Shown: positions 36,966 through 46,025 of the stretch, piece after piece
Numbering within the stretch: the first letter of the stretch is position 1
Layout of the letters: each line of letters opens with the position of its first letter
NCBI RefSeq assembly: GCF_014852685.1
Contig: NZ_JACZDF010000004.1
Location: forward strand, 186,001-250,000
DNA: 64,000 nucleotides
Direction of reading: 5' to 3'
DNA from: Flavimobilis rhizosphaerae
GTDB lineage: Bacteria; Actinomycetota; Actinomycetes; Actinomycetales; Cellulomonadaceae
The notes under the pieces: model-generated
Told to the model about the DNA's origin: nothing
Seen by the model: the letters and a program-made list of their open reading frames with translations, nothing else
Database searches by the model: none
Program-made: the position numbers and the translations under genes

Positions 36966-37378
36966 TCCTCCCGCGGTGTACAGGGTGTGCCACGTGATAG
37001 CCATGCCTCATCAATGACGATGCCGTGTGCCAGGAAGGCCGGAGGAACGTGCCCGCGGTCGATGGGGATGTGGATGCCAAAGTCGTTGATCGCAAGCGTC
37101 TGCTCAACAGTAAGGCGGCGGACAGGCTCGTTCACCCACGCAGGGACGGGGAGTCCTCGGCGGGCGAGATGGTGACGAACCAAACCCGCGAACGCGGCAT
37201 CCCAGGTCTCCTTGCCAGTGAGGCCAGGCGGGGTAAGGACAGCGCCCGCCACGGCGAGGCCGTCGAGGGCGTCGAGTTGCGAAGACAAATCGAGCCAGGC
37301 GCGCAGCGCTCCGTCGACTGAACCTTCCGCGAGCGAGCGGCGCGCTCTATCGATTGCCCGAGCAGCATCGATCCACAC
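36962..37378 (-). CDS. Hypothetical protein, possible leftover of a two-gene unit
   Basis: A 138-residue protein with no recognised domain. The N-terminal half is helical and charged (A-R-A-I-D-R-A-R-R-S-L-A-E-G); the middle has L-A-R-R-G-L-P-V-P-A-W-V, and the end P-P-A-F-L-A-H-G-I-V-I-D-E-A-W-L resembles small actinomycete proteins encoded before nucleotidyltransferase-like genes. Its stop overlaps the GTG of a truncated partner. The GTG at 37378 follows GGGAG. It could be an orphan antitoxin-like protein, but that is only inference. Confidence 0.5.
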   Translation of the reverse strand: MWIDAARAIDRARRSLAEGSVDGALRAWLDLSSQLDALDGLAVAGAVLTPPGLTGKETWDAAFAGLVRHHLARRGLPVPAWVNEPVRRLTVEQTLAINDFGIHIPIDRGHVPPAFLAHGIVIDEAWLSRGTPCTPREE

Positions 37379-37572
37379 TCCCGGTGCGACGACGAGGACG
37401 GCCCGGCCGGTCGCAGTCTACGTCGACCCTGCAGCGCAGCATTCATAGCCGGATGACTGCGTGGCGTTGGTCGTGTCGCGCGATCCACCCAGCGGTACGC
37501 TGGGGCGTCGATTCTTGCGGGAGTCCCCGCCCACCCCGTGGAATCAGCTCCCCTCGCGCAGGTGCCCCGCCC

Positions 37573-37578
37573 TAGAAT
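37573..37578 (+). promoter_or_regulatory. -10 box TAGAAT for leaderless hisC
   Basis: TAGAAT ends 6 bases before the hisC GTG at 37585. The 206-base gap between 37379 and 37584 shows no gene. Confidence 0.55.
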
Positions 37579-37584
37579 CGCCAG

Positions 37585-38709
37585 GTGACCACCCCCGCTC
37601 GCGCCCTGAGGCTGCCGATCCGTCCCGAGCTCGCGGGGGAGGAGCCCTACGGCGCCCCCCAGCTCGACGTTCCCGTGCTGCTCAACGTCAACGAGAACCC
37701 GTACGCGCCGGGCCCTGAGGTCGTGGCGAGCATCGCCAGCGCCGTGGCCGAGGCCGCGAGCGGCCTCAACCGCTACCCGGACCGCGACTTCCTTGGTCTG
37801 CGCGGCGACCTTGCGGACTATCTCGCGGTCGAGTCGGGCGTGCGATTGTCCGCCGAGCAGGTGTGGGCGGCAAACGGCTCGAACGAAGTGATGATGCACG
37901 TGCTGCAGGCCTTCGCGGGCCCCGGCCGCACCGTCGTGTCCTTCGCGCCGACGTACTCGATGTACCCCGAGTACGCGCGTGACACCCACTCGCGCTACAT
38001 TGCCGGGCGCCGCGAAACCGACTTCACGCTCGACGCCGCTCACGCCGCCGAGCTCATTCGCGCCGAGCAGCCCTCCGTCGTCATCCTCACAAGCCCCAAC
38101 AACCCGACGGGCACCGCGCTGCCGCCCGCCACGGTCAGGGCTGTCCTCGACGCAGCCCTTGAGGTCGACGTTGACGGTGCACCCGCGGTCGTCGTCGTCG
38201 ATGAGGCCTACGGCGAGTTCCGCCGTGACGGTGTGCCGAGCGCGCTGGAACTCCTCGCTGAGTACCCCAACCTTGCCGTGAGCCGCACCATGTCGAAGGC
38301 CTTCGCGCTTGCGGGCGCCCGCCTCGGCTACCTCGCCGCGCGCACCGAGATCATTGACGCGCTGCGCGTCGTGCGCCTGCCCTACCACCTGTCCGCGGTG
38401 ACGCAGGCCGTGGCGCGCGCCGCGCTCGCGCACGCGCCCTCGCTGCTCGGCATGGTCAAAGAGCTGCGTGTCGAGCGTGACGCGACTGTCGCCTGGCTGC
38501 GCGAGCAGAAGTTCGACGTTGCCGACACCGATTCGAACTTCGTCCTTTTCGGGACGTTCCCCGACAGGCACGCCGTGTGGCAGGGCCTGCTGGATCGGGG
38601 TGTGCTCATCCGGGAGACTGGTCCGGAGGGGTGGCTGCGCGTGTCGATCGGCACGCGCGAGGAGATGACGGCGTTCAAGGACGCCCTCGTGGAGGTAGCA
38701 GGACTGTGA
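37585..38709 (+). CDS. hisC: Histidinol-phosphate aminotransferase HisC
   Basis: A 374-residue fold-type I PLP enzyme that converts imidazole acetol phosphate to histidinol phosphate. Motifs: N-V-N-E-N-P-Y near residue 34, N-R-Y-P-D near 60, A-N-G-S-N-E near 96, S-P-N-N-P-T-G near 172, D-E-A-Y-G-E-F near 206 and the Schiff-base lysine in S-R-T-M-S-K-A-F near 237. Codon use includes many CTT, GAA and ATT codons, which are rare in hisB, hisH and priA next to it. That suggests hisC arrived with the accessory DNA on its left. GTGA overlap with hisB. Confidence 0.95.
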   Translation: MTTPARALRLPIRPELAGEEPYGAPQLDVPVLLNVNENPYAPGPEVVASIASAVAEAASGLNRYPDRDFLGLRGDLADYLAVESGVRLSAEQVWAANGSNEVMMHVLQAFAGPGRTVVSFAPTYSMYPEYARDTHSRYIAGRRETDFTLDAAHAAELIRAEQPSVVILTSPNNPTGTALPPATVRAVLDAALEVDVDGAPAVVVVDEAYGEFRRDGVPSALELLAEYPNLAVSRTMSKAFALAGARLGYLAARTEIIDALRVVRLPYHLSAVTQAVARAALAHAPSLLGMVKELRVERDATVAWLREQKFDVADTDSNFVLFGTFPDRHAVWQGLLDRGVLIRETGPEGWLRVSIGTREEMTAFKDALVEVAGL

Positions 38710-39314
38710 CCGCAACCAGGCGCACGGCGCGCATCGAGCGCACGACGTCGGAGTCGAGCGTCCTCGTCGAGATCGACCTCGACGGCACGGGACGCACCGA
38801 GATCTCGACGGGTGTGCCGTTCTACGACCACATGCTCACCGCGCTCGGCAAGCACTCGCTCATCGACCTCACCGTCCGCGCCGAGGGCGACACGCACATC
38901 GACGCTCACCACACGGTCGAGGACGTCGCAATCTGCCTCGGTGAGGCGCTCAAGGTCGCGCTCGGCGACAAGCGTGGCATCGCGCGCTTCGGCGATGCGC
39001 TCGTCCCGCTCGACGAGGCGCTCGCACGCGCGGTCGTCGACGTCTCGGGCCGCCCCTACCTCGTCCACGACGGCGAGCCGGCAGGCCAGGAGTACCACCT
39101 CATCGGAGGGCACTTCACGGGCTCGCTCACGCGCCACGTCCTCGAGTCGATCGCGCACCACGCGAACATCTGCCTCCACGTGTCGCTACTTTCGGGCCGC
39201 GACCCGCACCACATCGTCGAGGCGCAGTTCAAGGCGCTCGCCCGCGCGCTGCGCGCGGCGGTCGCGCTCGACCCGCGCGTCGACGGCATCCCGTCGACGA
39301 AGGGCGCGCTCTGA
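38706..39314 (+). CDS. hisB: Imidazoleglycerol-phosphate dehydratase HisB
   Basis: A 202-residue manganese enzyme for the sixth step of histidine synthesis. The two metal-binding histidine clusters are D-A-H-H-T-V-E-D near residue 64 and H-H-A-N-I near 155, with F-Y-D-H-M-L near 39 and E-A-Q-F-K-A-L near 178. This is the monofunctional form without a phosphatase domain. It overlaps hisC by 4 bases and the next gene by 1 (TGATG). Confidence 0.96.
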   Translation: MTATRRTARIERTTSESSVLVEIDLDGTGRTEISTGVPFYDHMLTALGKHSLIDLTVRAEGDTHIDAHHTVEDVAICLGEALKVALGDKRGIARFGDALVPLDEALARAVVDVSGRPYLVHDGEPAGQEYHLIGGHFTGSLTRHVLESIAHHANICLHVSLLSGRDPHHIVEAQFKALARALRAAVALDPRVDGIPSTKGAL

Positions 39315-39829
39315 TGTCCGACGACCTCCCTGACGACCTCTCGTTCGAGATCCCGGACGACCTCTCGGGCCTCGACGCGGTCGGCGGCGGGACGGAGCCG
39401 ACGCTCGCGCTCCTGCTCACGCAGGTCGCGGGCTCCGAGCCGCTCGTCGCGGTGTGCGCTCTCGCGCAGGTCGCCGCGGACGTCGTCGCGAGCAGGATCG
39501 GTGCGATCGCAGTGCTGCGCGAGCGTGCGGGCACGGCTCCTGCCGAGGCAGCCGCGGCCGTCTCCGCGCTCCTCGCGGGCTCCGAGGTCGTCCTCGTCAC
39601 GCGCGCCGGATCGCAGCTGAGCGCGACCCGCTACGAGGGCGGCGAGCGCGGCGCGGACATCCCTGCGGGCCTCCTCCTCGACTCGGCGCCCCAGGACCTC
39701 GAGGACCTCATCCTCGGCGAGAAGACGGTCGCTGACCTCGCGGGCGTCGCGGACTCGACCGCGATGTCCCGCCTCGGGGCGGTGCGGGCCCTCAAGAAGA
39801 TCGCGAAGAAGATGCGGAAGGAGCGGTGA
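39314..39829 (+). CDS. Conserved hypothetical protein in the his operon
   Basis: A 171-residue protein with an acidic N terminus (D-D-L-P-D-D-L-S repeated), a central Ala/Val-rich region (about 28-95) and a basic C-terminal helix ([14 protein letters not shown]). No domain is recognised. It is tightly embedded between hisB and hisH (1-base and 4-base overlaps), which implies cotranscription with histidine genes, but no enzyme of the pathway is missing that it would clearly supply. Confidence 0.75.
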   Translation: MSDDLPDDLSFEIPDDLSGLDAVGGGTEPTLALLLTQVAGSEPLVAVCALAQVAADVVASRIGAIAVLRERAGTAPAEAAAAVSALLAGSEVVLVTRAGSQLSATRYEGGERGADIPAGLLLDSAPQDLEDLILGEKTVADLAGVADSTAMSRLGAVRALKKIAKKMRKER

Positions 39830-40473
39830 GCGCTCCCTCCGTCGTCGTCCTCGACTACGGCTTCGGCAACGTGCGCTCGGCCGTGCGTGCCCTTGAGCGT
39901 GTCGGCGCGAAGGTCGAGCTCACCTCGGACCGCGAGACAGCGATGGCTGCCGACGGGCTCGTCGTGCCAGGCGTCGGCGCGTACGCAGCTGTCATGACGG
40001 GTCTGCGCGGCGTGCGTGGCGACTGGATCGTCGAGCGTCGTCTTGCGGGTGGGCTGCCCGTCCTCGGCATCTGCGTGGGCCTCCAGGTGATGTTCGACGA
40101 GGGCGTCGAGCACGGCGTGAGCACCGAGGGCCTCGGCCAGTGGCCGGGCATCGTCGAGCGGCTCGCGGCACCTGTCGTCCCGCACATGGGATGGAACACG
40201 GTCGACGCACCCGCGGGCTCGCGGCTCTTCGAAGGCATCGCCGACGAGCGCTTCTACTTCGTCCACTCCTACGCGGCGCAGACGTTCACGCTCGGCACGG
40301 ACGAGCCCGCGGACACCGTCTTCGCGCCGCCGCTCGTCACGTGGGCCGACCATGGTGGCCGCTTCGTCGCGGCCGTCGAGAACGGCCCGCTCAGCGCGAC
40401 GCAGTTCCACCCCGAGAAGTCGGGCGACGCCGGCGCCCAGCTCCTCACCAACTGGCTCGGTACCCTGCGCTGA
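39826..40473 (+). CDS. hisH: Imidazole glycerol phosphate synthase, glutaminase subunit HisH
   Basis: A 215-residue class I glutamine amidotransferase that feeds ammonia to HisF. The oxyanion region is V-P-G-V-G-A-Y near residue 46; the nucleophile is Cys in G-I-C-V-G-L-Q-V-M near 84; the catalytic His-x-Glu is F-H-P-E-K near 193. GTG start overlapping the previous gene. hisF is not in the window; it normally lies elsewhere or further on. Confidence 0.96.
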   Translation: MSAPSVVVLDYGFGNVRSAVRALERVGAKVELTSDRETAMAADGLVVPGVGAYAAVMTGLRGVRGDWIVERRLAGGLPVLGICVGLQVMFDEGVEHGVSTEGLGQWPGIVERLAAPVVPHMGWNTVDAPAGSRLFEGIADERFYFVHSYAAQTFTLGTDEPADTVFAPPLVTWADHGGRFVAAVENGPLSATQFHPEKSGDAGAQLLTNWLGTLR

Positions 40474-40523
40474 GCCCCGCCACGACCCGCGGCCCCGCCG
40501 CACCCTCGACCCACGGAGCACCC

Positions 40524-41255
40524 ATGTCTGACCGCCTCGTCCTCCTGCCCGCCGTCGACGTCGTCGACGGTCAGGCCGTCCGCCTCACGCAGGGGGTGGC
40601 CGGGACGGAGAAGAGCTACGGCAGCCCGCTCGAGGCAGCGCTCGAGTGGCAGGCCGGGGGCGCGGAGTGGCTGCATCTCGTCGACCTCGACGCGGCGTTC
40701 GGGCGCGGCTCGAACGCCGACCTCCTGCGCGAGGTCGTCGGGCGTCTCGACATCCAGGTCGAGCTCACGGGCGGTATCCGCGACGACGAGTCGCTCGAGC
40801 GCGCGCTCGGGACGGGCGCGGCGCGCGTCAACCTCGGTACTGCCGCGATCGAGAAGCCCGAGTGGACGGCGCGCGTGCTCGGCGAGCACGGCGACCGCGT
40901 CGCGGTCGGCCTCGACGTCCGTGGCACGACGGTCGCGACGCGCGGCTGGACGGAGGACGGCGGCGACCTCTGGGAGGTGCTCGCTCGGCTCGACGCGGCC
41001 GGCTGCTCGCGCTACGTCGTCACGGACGTCACGAAGGACGGCATGCTCCAGGGGCCCAACGTCGAGCTGCTCGCCGAGGTCGCGCGACGCGCGGCCGCGT
41101 CTGTCGTCGCGTCGGGCGGCATCTCGAGCCTCGACGACCTGCGTGCGCTACGAGAGCTCGTCCCTGCGGGCGTCGACCAGGCGATCGTCGGCAAGGCCCT
41201 CTACGACGGAGCGTTCACGTTGCCGGAGGCGCTCGACGTGGCAGGTCGGCCGTGA
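40524..41255 (+). CDS. priA: Phosphoribosyl isomerase A (PriA), bifunctional HisA/TrpF
   Basis: A 243-residue beta-alpha barrel. [10 protein letters not shown] with the catalytic Asp near residue 11, V-E-L-T-G-G-I-R near 80, G-L-D-V-R near 131 and T-D-V-T-K-D-G-M near 174 with the second catalytic Asp. The loop T-R-G-W (about 143-146) carries the arginine and tryptophan that let actinomycete PriA act in both histidine and tryptophan pathways. Dual function is inferred from this motif. ATG with GGAG upstream; GTGA overlap with the next gene. Confidence 0.93.
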   Translation: MSDRLVLLPAVDVVDGQAVRLTQGVAGTEKSYGSPLEAALEWQAGGAEWLHLVDLDAAFGRGSNADLLREVVGRLDIQVELTGGIRDDESLERALGTGAARVNLGTAAIEKPEWTARVLGEHGDRVAVGLDVRGTTVATRGWTEDGGDLWEVLARLDAAGCSRYVVTDVTKDGMLQGPNVELLAEVARRAAASVVASGGISSLDDLRALRELVPAGVDQAIVGKALYDGAFTLPEALDVAGRP

Positions 41256-42133
41256 CGACGGGCCACGAGGGCCACGCGCACGCTGAGAGGCCGCTCGGCG
41301 ACGGTGTCGTCCGTGACGTCGACGCTCACGGCCACCAGCGGGCGGTCCCCGAGCAGGTCGCGTCGGTGCGCGACGGTGCCGACGGTCCGGCGGACTCTGC
41401 GGGCGTCCCGTGGGGCGGCCGCGAGCTGCGCGCGAACCCGTTCGCGGGCGACGACGGCTCCGTCGACCCGGCGCTCGGGGCGGCCCTCGACGCGCACGGC
41501 GCCTCGCCGTCGTCGCAGACGATGCAGGCGGTCGTCGCGGCGCTCGGCGCGGCACGTGTGCTCGTGCCGGTCCTCGCAGAGCTCGAGGCGGGCGTCACGT
41601 CCGAGCACGGTGCCGAGGCGGACAAGGAGGCCTCGGCCGGTGTCGTCGCACTCCAAGCCCCCGACGGACGACGTGCCCTGCCCGTGTTCTCGTCGGTCGC
41701 GACGCTGACGGCGTGGCGCGCCGACGCCCGTCCCGTGCCGGGCTTCGCGAACCGTGCGGCGCTCTCCGCCGTCCAGGAGGACTGGGCGCTGCTCGTCGTC
41801 GACCCCGGCGGCCCGGTGACCGTCCTCGTGCCGAGGCCCGCGGTGTGGGCGCTCGCGCAGGGCAGGCCGTGGCGTCCTGCTGTCGTCGACGGCACGGTCG
41901 ACGACGAGGTGCGTGAGGCGGTGCGGGCCGCGTGCCTGCCGGCGCAGCACGTCGTGCGGGCCGACGCGGAGCCGGGACGCACCGCGGAGGTTGCGGTGGT
42001 CCTCGGCATCGACGCGGGTCTCGACCGTGCGGGTCTTGAGCGTGTGCTCGCGTGGATCAACAAGGCGCTTGCCGCGAGCTCGGTGATCTCCGAGCGTGTC
42101 GACTCGCTCGAGATCCGCATCGGCAAGGCCTGA
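41252..42133 (+). CDS. SseB family protein
   Basis: A 293-residue protein. The first 50 residues are polar and His/Asp-rich. From about residue 95 the SseB N-terminal domain is seen: [25 protein letters not shown] and L-L-V-V-D-P-G-G-P. The C-terminal part ends in a ferredoxin-like stretch ([12 protein letters not shown]). SseB proteins are linked to rhodanese or secretion functions in enteric bacteria; the actinomycete ones have no known role. It closes the his operon and is followed by a strong bidirectional hairpin. Confidence 0.8.
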   Translation: MTTGHEGHAHAERPLGDGVVRDVDAHGHQRAVPEQVASVRDGADGPADSAGVPWGGRELRANPFAGDDGSVDPALGAALDAHGASPSSQTMQAVVAALGAARVLVPVLAELEAGVTSEHGAEADKEASAGVVALQAPDGRRALPVFSSVATLTAWRADARPVPGFANRAALSAVQEDWALLVVDPGGPVTVLVPRPAVWALAQGRPWRPAVVDGTVDDEVREAVRAACLPAQHVVRADAEPGRTAEVAVVLGIDAGLDRAGLERVLAWINKALAASSVISERVDSLEIRIGKA

Positions 42134-42147
42134 AGCCGCCGCGGACG

Positions 42148-42184
42148 ACGACGCCTCCCACTGCCGAGCAGTGGGAGGCGTCGT
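42148..42184. terminator. Perfect 17-bp bidirectional terminator
   Basis: Positions 42148-42164 and 42168-42184 are perfect reverse complements around a CGA triloop. It lies between the convergent sseB-like (+) and DUF1844 (-) genes, 14 and 19 bases from their stops, so it probably ends both transcripts. Confidence 0.85.
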
Positions 42185-42203
42185 GCCGTCAGGGTGCTGA
42201 ACG

Positions 42204-42560
42204 TCAGGAGACGTGGCCCGTGAGCTTCTCGCCGGGACCCTCGCCGGGCGCGTCGGGGATGATGCTCGCCTCGCGGAACGCGAGCTGGAGCGTGCGCAGC
42301 CCGTCGCGCAGCGAGCGCGCGTGCTGGTTGCCGATGTCGGGCGCCGACGTCACGACGAGGCCGGCGAGCGCGGTGATGAGCTTGCGTGCCTCGTCGAGGT
42401 CGGTGAGGTGCTCCTCGCCCTCGGCGAGGCCGAGCTTGACCGCAGCCGCGCTCATGAGGTGGACGGCGGCGGTCGTGATGACCTCGACTGCGTTGACCTC
42501 GGCGATGTCGCGGACCGCTTGCTGGGTGACGTCGTCGTCGTGCGTGTGCTCGGTGCTCAT
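42204..42560 (-). CDS. DUF1844 domain protein
   Basis: A 118-residue protein. After an acidic, His-containing N terminus (T-E-H-T-H-D-D-D) comes the DUF1844 helical core: A-V-E-V-I-T-T-A-A-V-H-L-M-S-A-A-A-V-K-L-G-L near residue 25 and D-L-D-E-A-R-K-L-I near 55. Function unknown; it is a regular neighbour of infC in actinomycetes, but here katA and furA sit between. Start at 42560 chosen because GATGAT lies 6 bases upstream; an ATG 8 codons earlier is possible. Confidence 0.82.
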   Translation of the reverse strand: MSTEHTHDDDVTQQAVRDIAEVNAVEVITTAAVHLMSAAAVKLGLAEGEEHLTDLDEARKLITALAGLVVTSAPDIGNQHARSLRDGLRTLQLAFREASIIPDAPGEGPGEKLTGHVS

Positions 42561-42613
42561 ATGACCATCATCCCGCATGCTCACCGTACCGACCGCACGG
42601 GGCCGGGGCGCGG

Positions 42614-42650
42614 ACCGCCCCGCCCCCGGACGAACCGGGGACGGGGCGGT
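42614..42650 (-). terminator. katA terminator
   Basis: A GC-rich hairpin 13 bases beyond the katA stop. The outer 9-bp stem (42614-42622 with 42642-42650) and the inner 6-bp stem (42624-42629 with 42635-42640) are separated by one mismatch around a 5-base loop. Confidence 0.7.
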
Positions 42651-42662
42651 GTTCGGCTGGCG

Positions 42663-44111
42663 TCAGCCCTCGAGCGCGGCGCGGAGCTGCGCACCGAGGT
42701 CGGCGTCGACCTGACCCCAGTACCAGAAGAAGCGCTCACGGATCTCGGGGACCGTGATGCTGCGACCCTGGCCGGTGAGGGTCGCGACGAAGCGTGCCTT
42801 GGCCTCGTCGTCGAACACCTCGCGGTAGAGCGTGCCAGCCTGACCGAAGTCGGAGTCCTCCGAGCGGAGCGTCTGGGCGGCGCGCACGAGCTCGCCGTCC
42901 GTCTCCCACGTGACCTCGCCGGCGCGGGACGCGTCGGCGGCCGGGCCGCCGACGGAGTTCGTGCCGTGGACCGGCATCGAGGCGTCGGCGTAGTGATACC
43001 GCATCTGTCCCTCGTGCTGGTAGTTGACGACCGTCGCCGCGTGCGGCTGGTTGACGGGGAGCTGGTTGTAGTTCGCGCCGATGCGGTAGCGCTGAGCGTC
43101 CGGGTAGGCGAAGACGCGGCCCATGAGCATCTTGTCGGGGGAGAGCCCGATGCCGGGGACGAGGTTCGACGGCGAGAACGCGGCCTGCTCGATCTCCCCG
43201 AAGAAGTTCTGCGGGTTGCGGTCGAGCGTGAGCTCGCCGACCTTGATGAGCGGGTAGTCGGCGTGCGACCAGGTCTTCGTGATGTCGAACGGGTTGAAGC
43301 GGTAGGTCTTGCCCTCCTCGTACGGCATGACCTGGACGAAGAGGTCCCACACCGGGTACTCCTCGCGGGCGATGGCTTCGAAGAGGTCGCGGCGGTAGTA
43401 GTCGGCGTCGGAGCCAGCAAGCTTCTCGGCCTCCTCGTTGGACATGCCCTCGACGCCCTGGCGGGACTTGAAGTGGTACTGGACCCAGAACTTCTCGCCC
43501 TCGCCGTTCTGCCACGAGTAGGTGTGCGAGCCGTAGCCGTTCATGTGGCGCCACGAGCGCGGCAGGCCGCGGTCGCCCATGAGGTACGTCACCTGGTGGG
43601 CGGACTCGGGGGAGAGGGTCCAGAAGTCCCACTGCATGTCCGTGTCGCGCAGGCCCGACGCGCCGAGGCGCTTCTGGGAGTGGATGAAGTCGGGGAACTT
43701 GATGGCGTCCCGGATGAAGAACACCGGCGTGTTGTTGCCGACGATGTCGTAGTTGCCCTCGGGCGTGTAGAAGCGCAGCGCGAAGCCGCGGACGTCGCGC
43801 CACGTGTCGGGGGAACCCTGCTCGCCCGCCACGGAGGAGAAGCGCAGGAGCGTCTCGACCTCGGAGCCCGGCTGGAACACCGCGGCCTTCGTGAAGCGCG
43901 AGACGTCGTCGGTGACGACGAAGCGGCCGAAGGCGCCGCCGCCCTTGGCGTGGGGGTTGCGCTCCGGGACGCGCTCGCGGTTGAACGACGCGATCTTCTC
44001 GACGAGGTGGTGGTCGTGGAGCGCGGTGATGCCGTCCGGGCCCGTCGTGAGCGAGTGCTGCTCGCTCGGGATCGGGGCGCCGCTCTGGCTGGTGGTGAAC
44101 TGCTGGGTCAC
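42663..44111 (-). CDS. katA: Monofunctional heme catalase KatA
   Basis: A 482-residue small-subunit catalase that breaks down hydrogen peroxide. The catalytic His is H54 in N-P-H-A-K-G; the catalytic Asn lies in [12 protein letters not shown] (126-127); the proximal heme tyrosine is in [12 protein letters not shown]. Length fits clade 3 catalases. One deviation: G-G-G-A-F-G-R-F where most family members have G-A-G-A-F-G-Y-F. GTG start with a GAGGAGAA site. It is downstream of furA by 79 bases, forming a peroxide-response pair. Confidence 0.96.
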   Translation of the reverse strand: MTQQFTTSQSGAPIPSEQHSLTTGPDGITALHDHHLVEKIASFNRERVPERNPHAKGGGAFGRFVVTDDVSRFTKAAVFQPGSEVETLLRFSSVAGEQGSPDTWRDVRGFALRFYTPEGNYDIVGNNTPVFFIRDAIKFPDFIHSQKRLGASGLRDTDMQWDFWTLSPESAHQVTYLMGDRGLPRSWRHMNGYGSHTYSWQNGEGEKFWVQYHFKSRQGVEGMSNEEAEKLAGSDADYYRRDLFEAIAREEYPVWDLFVQVMPYEEGKTYRFNPFDITKTWSHADYPLIKVGELTLDRNPQNFFGEIEQAAFSPSNLVPGIGLSPDKMLMGRVFAYPDAQRYRIGANYNQLPVNQPHAATVVNYQHEGQMRYHYADASMPVHGTNSVGGPAADASRAGEVTWETDGELVRAAQTLRSEDSDFGQAGTLYREVFDDEAKARFVATLTGQGRSITVPEIRERFFWYWGQVDADLGAQLRAALEG

Positions 44112-44190
44112 AGGTTCTCCTCGTGCGTGGTGCTGAGCCGCGGTGTGCGGCGGTGGTGGGTGACGGGTGCGGGCCCGCCGCGGGTGGACG

Positions 44191-44634
44191 TCAGTCGGCG
44201 GTGCGGCATGACGGACAGGTGCCCCAGTAGAGGACCTCGGCGGTGTCGATCGTGAAGCCGTGGTCGTTCGAGGGAATGAGGCAGGGGGCGTGGCCGGTCG
44301 CGCAGTCGACGTCCCCGACGGCGCCGCACGTGCGGCACACGACGTGGTGGTGGTTGTCGCCGTGGCGACGCTCGTACCGTGCCGGGTGGCCGGCGGGCTC
44401 GATGTGCTGGACGAGCCCGCGCGAGTTGAGCGCGTGGAGGACGTCGTAGACGGCTTGGACGGAGACGCTGCCGAGCCGCGCGCGGACGTCGGCGACGAGC
44501 TGGTCGGCGCTCGCGTGGGGCCGCGCGGTCAGCGCGGCGAGCGTCGCGAGGCGGGGCGCGGTGACGCGGAGGCCGACGGAGCGCAGCAACGCCTCGTCGT
44601 CCTGCGTGCTCGGGACGTCCTGCTCGATGACCAT
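44191..44634 (-). CDS. furA: Fur family metalloregulator (FurA/PerR-like)
   Basis: A 147-residue ferric-uptake-type repressor. The winged helix (about 15-85) has [14 protein letters not shown] as recognition helix. The metal region shows [16 protein letters not shown], then D-V-D-C, and the C-terminal C-P-S-C zinc site. Genes of this type upstream of katA/katG in actinomycetes repress themselves and the catalase, being inactivated by peroxide. ATG start preceded by an AT-rich operator-like segment. Confidence 0.93.
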   Translation of the reverse strand: MVIEQDVPSTQDDEALLRSVGLRVTAPRLATLAALTARPHASADQLVADVRARLGSVSVQAVYDVLHALNSRGLVQHIEPAGHPARYERRHGDNHHHVVCRTCGAVGDVDCATGHAPCLIPSNDHGFTIDTAEVLYWGTCPSCRTAD

Positions 44635-44641
44635 GACCTGC

Positions 44642-44675
44642 AGCCTTGCATACTTTCTGGAAGCAGTCCAATAAT
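44642..44675 (-). promoter_or_regulatory. furA promoter and probable FurA operator
   Basis: Read on the minus strand, TTGGACTGCTTCCAGAAAG at 44653-44671 closely resembles the pattern found before mycobacterial furA (TTGACT..TTCCAGAAA). TTGGAC could be the -35; AAGGCT (44642-44647), 18 bases on and 7 bases before the ATG, the -10 of a leaderless transcript. The operator would overlap the promoter core, giving autorepression. The similarity is from memory and inference. Confidence 0.6.
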
Positions 44676-44768
44676 GGGTTCGCTACAGACCGGCCCTCGT
44701 GCTACGTCGTGTCGCTCGGGGTGACGCGACGCACGTCCGGCCGTTCCAGGGTGGCCTCGTGCCTGTGC

Positions 44769-45013
44769 TATCGTTTCCTGCTGGACCGCCGCGAAGATCT
44801 CAGATCCTCACGGCACGCAAGCGGAGCTCTCTCCCACCTGATCACCGACTGGCCTCGTGCCGACAGGAGACAGGTCTGGTCCGACATTCGCCCTCGGGCG
44901 GATGCGTGCGCTCGCCGTGCGTGTCGTCGGACTGTGAGGCCTCCACCTGCATCCCGGGTCGGAGGCCTTCTCCGTTCCCGGGCCCGACAGTTTGACGATC
45001 TGAGGAGACTCAC
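44769..45013 (+). ncRNA. infC leader with strong hairpin
   Basis: The 379-base gap between furA and infC holds no convincing gene. TATCGT at 44769-44774 is a probable -10 for infC, giving a leader of about 230 bases. Near its end AGGCCTCC (44937-44944) and GGAGGCCT (44961-44968) form a perfect 8-bp stem with a 16-base loop, followed by a short pyrimidine run. A leader this long before a ribosomal protein operon suggests attenuation or feedback control. Function is inferred. Confidence 0.5.
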
Positions 45014-45922
45014 ATCAGCGAGCCCCGCATCAACGAGCGGATCCGCGTCCCCGAGGTCCGCCTGGTCGGCCCCCAGGGCGAGCAGGTGGGCATCGTCCGC
45101 GTGGAGGACGCCCTGCGCCTTGCCCAGGAGGCAGACCTCGACCTCGTCGAGGTCGCGCCCGACGCGCGTCCCCCCGTGTGCAAGCTCATGGACTACGGGA
45201 AGTTCAAGTACGAGGCAGACATGAAGGCGCGTGAGGCCCGGCGCAACCAGGCCAACACCGTCCTCAAGGAGATCCGCTTCCGCCTGAAGATCGACCCCCA
45301 CGACTACGGCACCAAGAAGGGCCACGTCGAGCGCTTCCTGTCCGCGGGCGACAAGGTCAAGGTCATGATCATGTTCCGAGGCCGCGAGCAGTCGCGCCCG
45401 GAGATGGGCGTGCGCCTGCTCCAGCGTCTGGCCGACGACGTCGCCGAGCTCGGCTTCGTCGAGTCGATGCCGAAGCAGGACGGTCGGAACATGACGATGG
45501 TCCTCGGCCCGACGAAGAAGAAGTCCGAGGTCAAGGGCGAGGCCCGCCGTCGCCGCGAGCCGCGCCCCGAGCGGGACGTCGTCGACGTTCCTCTCGAGGA
45601 CGTCGCCGAGGCGCCCGCGGCCGAAGCCGTTGCGGCGCCGGTCGCGGCTCCCGAGGCTGCAGCACCGGTCGCCGCCCCTGCCCCCACAGCGACGCCGAAG
45701 CCCGCCACGGCCCCGAAGGCAACGGCCGCCAGGCCCGCGGCCGCGCCCAAGCCGGCCGCGACGCCGAAGCCCGCCGCCGTGAAGTCTGCGGCCGCGCCCA
45801 GGCCGGCCGCGACGCCGAAGCCTGCACCCAAGCCGGTCGCGACGCCGAAGCCGGCAGCGCGCCCCGCCGCCCCCAAGCCTGCTCCGAAGCCGGCCGCTCC
45901 GCGGCCGAAGAAGAGCGAGTGA
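45014..45922 (+). CDS. infC: Translation initiation factor IF-3 with ATC start and long tail
   Basis: A 302-residue IF-3; the usual length is 170-220. The N domain begins [10 protein letters not shown] directly after an ATC at 45014, with GAGGAG 7 bases upstream. In-frame codons back to a TGA at 44993 contain no ATG, GTG, TTG or CTG, so ATC must be the start, as expected for IF-3, which discriminates against such codons and so controls itself. The core includes [12 protein letters not shown] and [10 protein letters not shown]. From about residue 180 a basic/acidic linker leads to a 100-residue Ala/Pro/Lys tail with A-T-P-K-P-A repeats. Confidence 0.95.
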   Translation: MSEPRINERIRVPEVRLVGPQGEQVGIVRVEDALRLAQEADLDLVEVAPDARPPVCKLMDYGKFKYEADMKAREARRNQANTVLKEIRFRLKIDPHDYGTKKGHVERFLSAGDKVKVMIMFRGREQSRPEMGVRLLQRLADDVAELGFVESMPKQDGRNMTMVLGPTKKKSEVKGEARRRREPRPERDVVDVPLEDVAEAPAAEAVAAPVAAPEAAAPVAAPAPTATPKPATAPKATAARPAAAPKPAATPKPAAVKSAAAPRPAATPKPAPKPVATPKPAARPAAPKPAPKPAAPRPKKSE

Positions 45923-46025
45923 CCCGCACGCCCTGACGCAGGGGCGACGACCAGCGTGAACGGTCCCGTCCCGCCCACGTCGTCCATCACCCGGTGGACG
46001 ACCGACCACGAGGAGAACGGCAGCC

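Noticed and set aside
44699-44995. A 98-codon frame upstream of infC
   Set aside because: It starts before the likely infC transcription start, has Ser/Arg/Pro-rich composition without a domain, and is better explained as leader RNA.
45620-45920. Periodic A/P/K-coding repeats at the end of infC, first considered as a separate gene or a frameshift artefact
   Set aside because: Frame, codon bias and stop are consistent with a genuine IF-3 tail.
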